Below, piece after piece: positions 5,855-8,512 of a stretch of DNA of 8,512 nt. Position numbers and translations under genes: made by a program. Every line of letters begins with the position of its first letter. The stretch's first letter is position 1. The notes beneath the pieces were generated by a model. It saw only the letters and a program-made list of their open reading frames with translations. It had not been told where the DNA came from and made no database searches. The DNA is from Eubacteriaceae bacterium UBA1433. GTDB taxonomy: Bacteria; Bacillota; Clostridia; Eubacteriales; UBA1433. The stretch spans positions 136,784 through 145,295 of the forward strand of contig DCTT01000018.1 of the NCBI GenBank assembly GCA_002329295.1, read 5' to 3'.

Positions 5855-5859
5855 CGGAG
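5855..5859 (+). promoter_or_regulatory. Ribosome binding site that decides the murF start
   Basis: CGGAG ends 5 nt before the ATG at 5865. The in-frame ATG at 5844 is preceded only by a weak AGAAAG. The shorter start also gives the family-typical N-terminus MEKITLTEL. Confidence 0.65.
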
Positions 5860-5864
5860 TCGGT

Positions 5865-7235
5865 ATGGAAAAAATTACGTTAACAGAATTGGTAAACAGC
5901 ATCAACGGAGAGTTGCTCAAAGAAGGAAAGAAACATGTATTTGTTTCTGCAGGCATTGATAGCCGAAAGCAGGGACAAGACGGTGTTTTTTTTGCAATTC
6001 AAGGAGAAAATGTGGACGGGCATCACTATATTCAAGAAGCGGTCGATGCAGGAGCCGGTGCTGTGGTGGTGCATCGGGAGGATATAGCCATAAACGACAT
6101 TGATGCTGCGATTATTAAAGTTCAAGATACTACGGAGGCATTTTTGGATTTTGCCGGCTATTACCGTTCGCTGTTTCATATTCCTGTTATCGCCATTACG
6201 GGCAGCAGCGGCAAAACCACGACAAAAGACATGATTGCTTCTGTATTGAGTGCGAAATATAAGGTGTTGAAGACACAGGGTAACCTCAATAATCAAACAG
6301 GTATGCCGTTGACCGTATTGGAATTAAACAGCAGCCACGAAGCGGCGGTTATAGAGTTGGGACTCTGCGAAAAAGGAGATATCTTTAAAATGGCAAAACG
6401 GTTGCGCCCGGATATCGGTGTTGTAACCAATATCGGATATTCCCATTTAGAAAAACTGGAAACCCGTATCGGGATCTATGAAGAAAAAACAAGTCTGTTT
6501 TCGGGTTTCGGTGCGAAAAACGCTGCCGTTATCAATAAGGACGATGAATTTTTAAAACAATATGAGTCGAATGACCATGCAATAATCGGTGTCGGCATAG
6601 CTGACGGCGACATGAAAGCAACGGATATACTGCAAAATGAGCGGGGAATTGCTTTCAATGTAAACGGAGAAGAATATACATTTTCACTTCCCGGAATGCA
6701 CAATGTGTACAATTGTCTTTTTGCTGTTGCGGTAGGAAAAATGCTCCATTTAACGCAAGAGGAGATACAAAAGGGATTTAATCAATATATGCCGAGCAAA
6801 AACAGAATGGATTTTCGCGACATTGCAGGAATTAAAGTGATTAATGATTGCTATAATTCTAACCCGGATGCAGCCAAAGCCGCTATTGAAGTGCTGAGCA
6901 ATGCAAAAGCGGACGGAAAAAAAATAGCCGTTTTGGCTGATATGCTGGAACTGGGAGAGCAAGCGGGCGCATTGCATGAAGAAGTAGGTGTTTATGTGGC
7001 GCAAAAAAATATTGATCAGCTCATAGTGATAGGTGAGCAGGCGGCATATTTCGCGCAAGGCGCCTTGCTAGGCGGCATGAGCGAAGAAAAAATAATGCAT
7101 TGCAAAAGTAACGAAGAAGCTACGGAATATTTGTTGCAAATAGCAAGTGAAGGAGACTGTGTGTTATTAAAGGGCTCAAGGGGAATGCACTTAGAAGAAG
7201 TTTTGACACAATTTGAGGAACGAAAGCGAGGATAA
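5865..7235 (+). CDS. murF: UDP-N-acetylmuramoyl-tripeptide--D-alanyl-D-alanine ligase MurF
   Basis: MurF is the cytoplasmic ATP-dependent ligase that adds D-Ala-D-Ala to the UDP-MurNAc tripeptide. The length, 456 residues, is normal. The N-terminal substrate domain (1-105) includes IDSRKQGQDGVFFAI (31-45). The central ATPase domain begins with the P-loop TGSSGKTTTKDM (112-123). It continues with NLNNQTGMPLT (140-150), the metal-binding region IELGLCEKGDI (163-173), and NIGYSHLEKL (189-198). The C-terminal domain shows the family marker INDCYNSNPDAA (326-337), VLADMLELG (356-364) and LKGSRGMHLEEV (435-446). MurF is favoured over MurE by NxNNQxGxP, YNxNP and the KGSRGMxxE ending, and by the absence of the MurE DNPR-type motif for the diamino acid. 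The mraY start follows one base after its stop. ATG 5844 would add seven residues (MAKYGVG). Confidence 0.95.
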   Translation: MEKITLTELVNSINGELLKEGKKHVFVSAGIDSRKQGQDGVFFAIQGENVDGHHYIQEAVDAGAGAVVVHREDIAINDIDAAIIKVQDTTEAFLDFAGYYRSLFHIPVIAITGSSGKTTTKDMIASVLSAKYKVLKTQGNLNNQTGMPLTVLELNSSHEAAVIELGLCEKGDIFKMAKRLRPDIGVVTNIGYSHLEKLETRIGIYEEKTSLFSGFGAKNAAVINKDDEFLKQYESNDHAIIGVGIADGDMKATDILQNERGIAFNVNGEEYTFSLPGMHNVYNCLFAVAVGKMLHLTQEEIQKGFNQYMPSKNRMDFRDIAGIKVINDCYNSNPDAAKAAIEVLSNAKADGKKIAVLADMLELGEQAGALHEEVGVYVAQKNIDQLIVIGEQAAYFAQGALLGGMSEEKIMHCKSNEEATEYLLQIASEGDCVLLKGSRGMHLEEVLTQFEERKRG

Positions 7236-7236
7236 T

Positions 7237-8220
7237 ATGAAGACGGTAGCAGTGGTTTTCATTATTTCCTTTGCCGTAACCGTAGGAATGCTCATCTGGC
7301 TCATTCCTGTATTGAGACGTGCATGTTTTCAGCAAAGTATATTAGAAGAAGGGCCCAGGTGGCATTTGAGTAAATCGGGCACACCCACCATGGGAGGCAT
7401 TGCCATTGTCAGCGGTGTCATCATTGCGCTGATTATCGGCTCATTGGTTTTTCAATTTTCCGTTCTGTTGCTTTGCGGTGTGTTTATATATTTTTCTTTA
7501 ATTGGTTTTGTGGACGATTATATCAAAATCGTAAAAAAAAGAAATTTGGGTTTGAATCGTATTCAAAAGTTGATTTTACAATTTATTGGCGCTGTAGCTT
7601 TAGCAATATATGCGGCAAATGATGTCACAATAGGTACGGTACTCTATGTACCGTTTTATCACGCCGCTGTAGATTTCCACTGGCTTTATTATCCGTTTAC
7701 GGTCTTTGCCGTTTTAGGCGTGGTCAATGCCGTAAACTTCACAGACGGACTGGATGGATTGGCATCCAGCGTGAGCGCAGTGGTGTTTTTGTTCTTTGTT
7801 TTTGCGGCAATCAAAATAGGGCACAGCGCCGGCGGTGCCATGTCGGCGGCTTGTTTGGGAGCGTGTGTGGGTTTTTTGATTTTTAATCATTATCCCGCAA
7901 AAATTTTTATGGGGGATACGGGAGCCATGGCTTTGGGCGGTGCTGTGATTTTGTTGGCTGTGGTGATGCGACTGCAAATTTTTATTTTATTGACCGGGGC
8001 AATTTATGTGTTGGAGGCACTGTCCGTAGTGCTTCAAATCAACTATTTTAAATATACAAGAATAAAGACGGGAACCGGAAAGCGCATATTCAAAATGGCG
8101 CCGATACACCATCATTTTGAGATGAGCGGTATGAGTGAAAATCATATTGTGGCACTTTTTACCCTTATTACAATTATTACCAGTGTCGTGGCATTTATTG
8201 CGCTACTGGTAACGGTATAG
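7237..8220 (+). CDS. mraY: Phospho-N-acetylmuramoyl-pentapeptide-transferase MraY
   Basis: MraY is the integral membrane enzyme that moves phospho-MurNAc-pentapeptide from UDP onto undecaprenyl phosphate, making lipid I. The length, 327 residues, and about ten hydrophobic segments fit the family. Conserved cytoplasmic-face motifs appear in order: GPRWHLSKSGTPTMGG (39-54), FVDDYIKI (91-98) with the Mg-binding Asp pair 93-94, NAVNFTDGLDGLA (164-176), FNHYPAKIFMGDTGA (216-230) with Asp227, and the His motif APIHHHFE (288-295). The start at 7237 has GAGGA (7228-7232) 4 nt upstream and lies one base after the murF stop; an in-frame TTG at 7213 would overlap murF and has no support. Downstream, TAGGAG combines the mraY stop with the murD ribosome binding site. 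Confidence 0.97.
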   Translation: MKTVAVVFIISFAVTVGMLIWLIPVLRRACFQQSILEEGPRWHLSKSGTPTMGGIAIVSGVIIALIIGSLVFQFSVLLLCGVFIYFSLIGFVDDYIKIVKKRNLGLNRIQKLILQFIGAVALAIYAANDVTIGTVLYVPFYHAAVDFHWLYYPFTVFAVLGVVNAVNFTDGLDGLASSVSAVVFLFFVFAAIKIGHSAGGAMSAACLGACVGFLIFNHYPAKIFMGDTGAMALGGAVILLAVVMRLQIFILLTGAIYVLEALSVVLQINYFKYTRIKTGTGKRIFKMAPIHHHFEMSGMSENHIVALFTLITIITSVVAFIALLVTV

Positions 8221-8230
8221 GAGTTCTGAC

Positions 8231-8512
8231 ATGGAGATAACGAAGCAGACTTTTTTTGTCTTAGGAGCAGCTCGCAGCGGACTGGCTCTTGTAGATTATT
8301 TGTTAAAACATGATGCAAAAAAAATTTTTTTTTATGATCAAAAGCCTATTGAGGAATGCATTACAGATGAGCAGCAGCGAATTCGTTATACCGATGCGCC
8401 CAATTTGATGCTTTTGATGGGGGAAAAAATAGATGAGAGCTGTATTCAGGAAGCGGATATGCTTCTTTTGAGCCCTTCAGTACCGCCGACTGATGCCATT
8501 GTTCAAACAGCA
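8231..8512 (+). CDS. murD: UDP-N-acetylmuramoyl-L-alanine--D-glutamate ligase MurD, N-terminal part (runs off window)
   Basis: The first 94 codons are open to the window end. MurD is the cytoplasmic ATP-dependent ligase that adds D-Glu to UDP-MurNAc-L-Ala. The visible part is the UDP-binding Rossmann-like domain: strand FFVLGAARSGLALVDYL (8-24; usual form G-x-G-x-S-G), KKIFFYDQKP (30-39) with the strand-2 Asp, and DMLLLSPSVPPTD (76-88), where most MurD proteins have SPGVP. The catalytic ATPase part lies beyond the window. The start has AGGAG (8219-8223), shared with the mraY stop, 7 nt upstream. The place after mraY is the standard one for murD. An A8T9 homopolymer tract lies at codons 29-35. 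Confidence 0.9.
   Translation, partial: MEITKQTFFVLGAARSGLALVDYLLKHDAKKIFFYDQKPIEECITDEQQRIRYTDAPNLMLLMGEKIDESCIQEADMLLLSPSVPPTDAIVQTA
8317..8333 (+). repeat. A8T9 homopolymer tract inside murD
   Basis: Eight A's (8317-8324) run directly into nine T's (8325-8333) in the murD reading frame, coding for Lys-Lys-Ile-Phe-Phe. The frame stays open through the tract as written. Such tracts are prone to slippage in replication, transcription and sequencing. Confidence 0.9.

Noticed and set aside
5738..5864. Riboswitch or attenuator in the murF leader
   Set aside because: There is no terminator-like hairpin with a T run and no recognisable aptamer; only an AT-rich leader and a short dyad at the -10.
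5576..5956. Minus-strand frame across the pbp-murF gap
   Set aside because: It is antisense to recognised genes on both sides, with no motif and no promoter or ribosome binding site seen for it.

Overview
This window reads as chromosomal DNA of a Gram-positive bacterium of the Bacillota, most likely a clostridial lineage. The reasons are its low-to-moderate GC content, strong AGGAGG-type ribosome binding sites, TGn extended -10 promoters, a YoaP-type acetyltransferase, and a division and cell wall (dcw) cluster whose class B penicillin-binding protein carries C-terminal PASTA domains. Genus and species cannot be read from the sequence. All recognisable genes are on the + strand.

Region 1 (1-555) holds two tandem genes for small thiamine-binding proteins of the MTH1187/YkoF family. 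The first is cut by the window start and has a short C-terminus; the second is complete. A rho-independent terminator follows. Region 2 (556-1541) is a single-gene unit: an extended -10 promoter, a GNAT acetyltransferase fused to a thioredoxin-like YoaP domain, then two terminator hairpins back to back. These insulate it from the dcw cluster.

Region 3 (1552-8512) is the start of the dcw cluster: mraZ, rsmH (mraW), ftsL, a two-PASTA class B penicillin-binding protein, murF, mraY and the first 94 codons of murD, which runs off the window. The mraZ promoter is overlaid by four TGG boxes exactly 10 bp apart, the layout of a MraZ autoregulatory operator. Gene junctions are tight (0 to 24 nt) except before murF, where a 127-nt gap holds a consensus extended -10 promoter. 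murE, which commonly lies in that place, is absent.

The genes form one functional group. MraZ sets cluster transcription and RsmH methylates 16S rRNA. FtsL and the transpeptidase belong to the septal wall machinery. MurD and MurF build the UDP-MurNAc-pentapeptide, and MraY loads it onto undecaprenyl phosphate as lipid I.

I see no mobile element, CRISPR array, RNA gene or convincing undescribed system. The most interesting signals are regulatory: the MraZ box array, the poor fit between the mraZ Shine-Dalgarno sequence and its start codon, and the murF promoter at the missing-murE position. Beyond these stand the diverged tandem thiamine-binding paralogues and an A8T9 tract inside murD.
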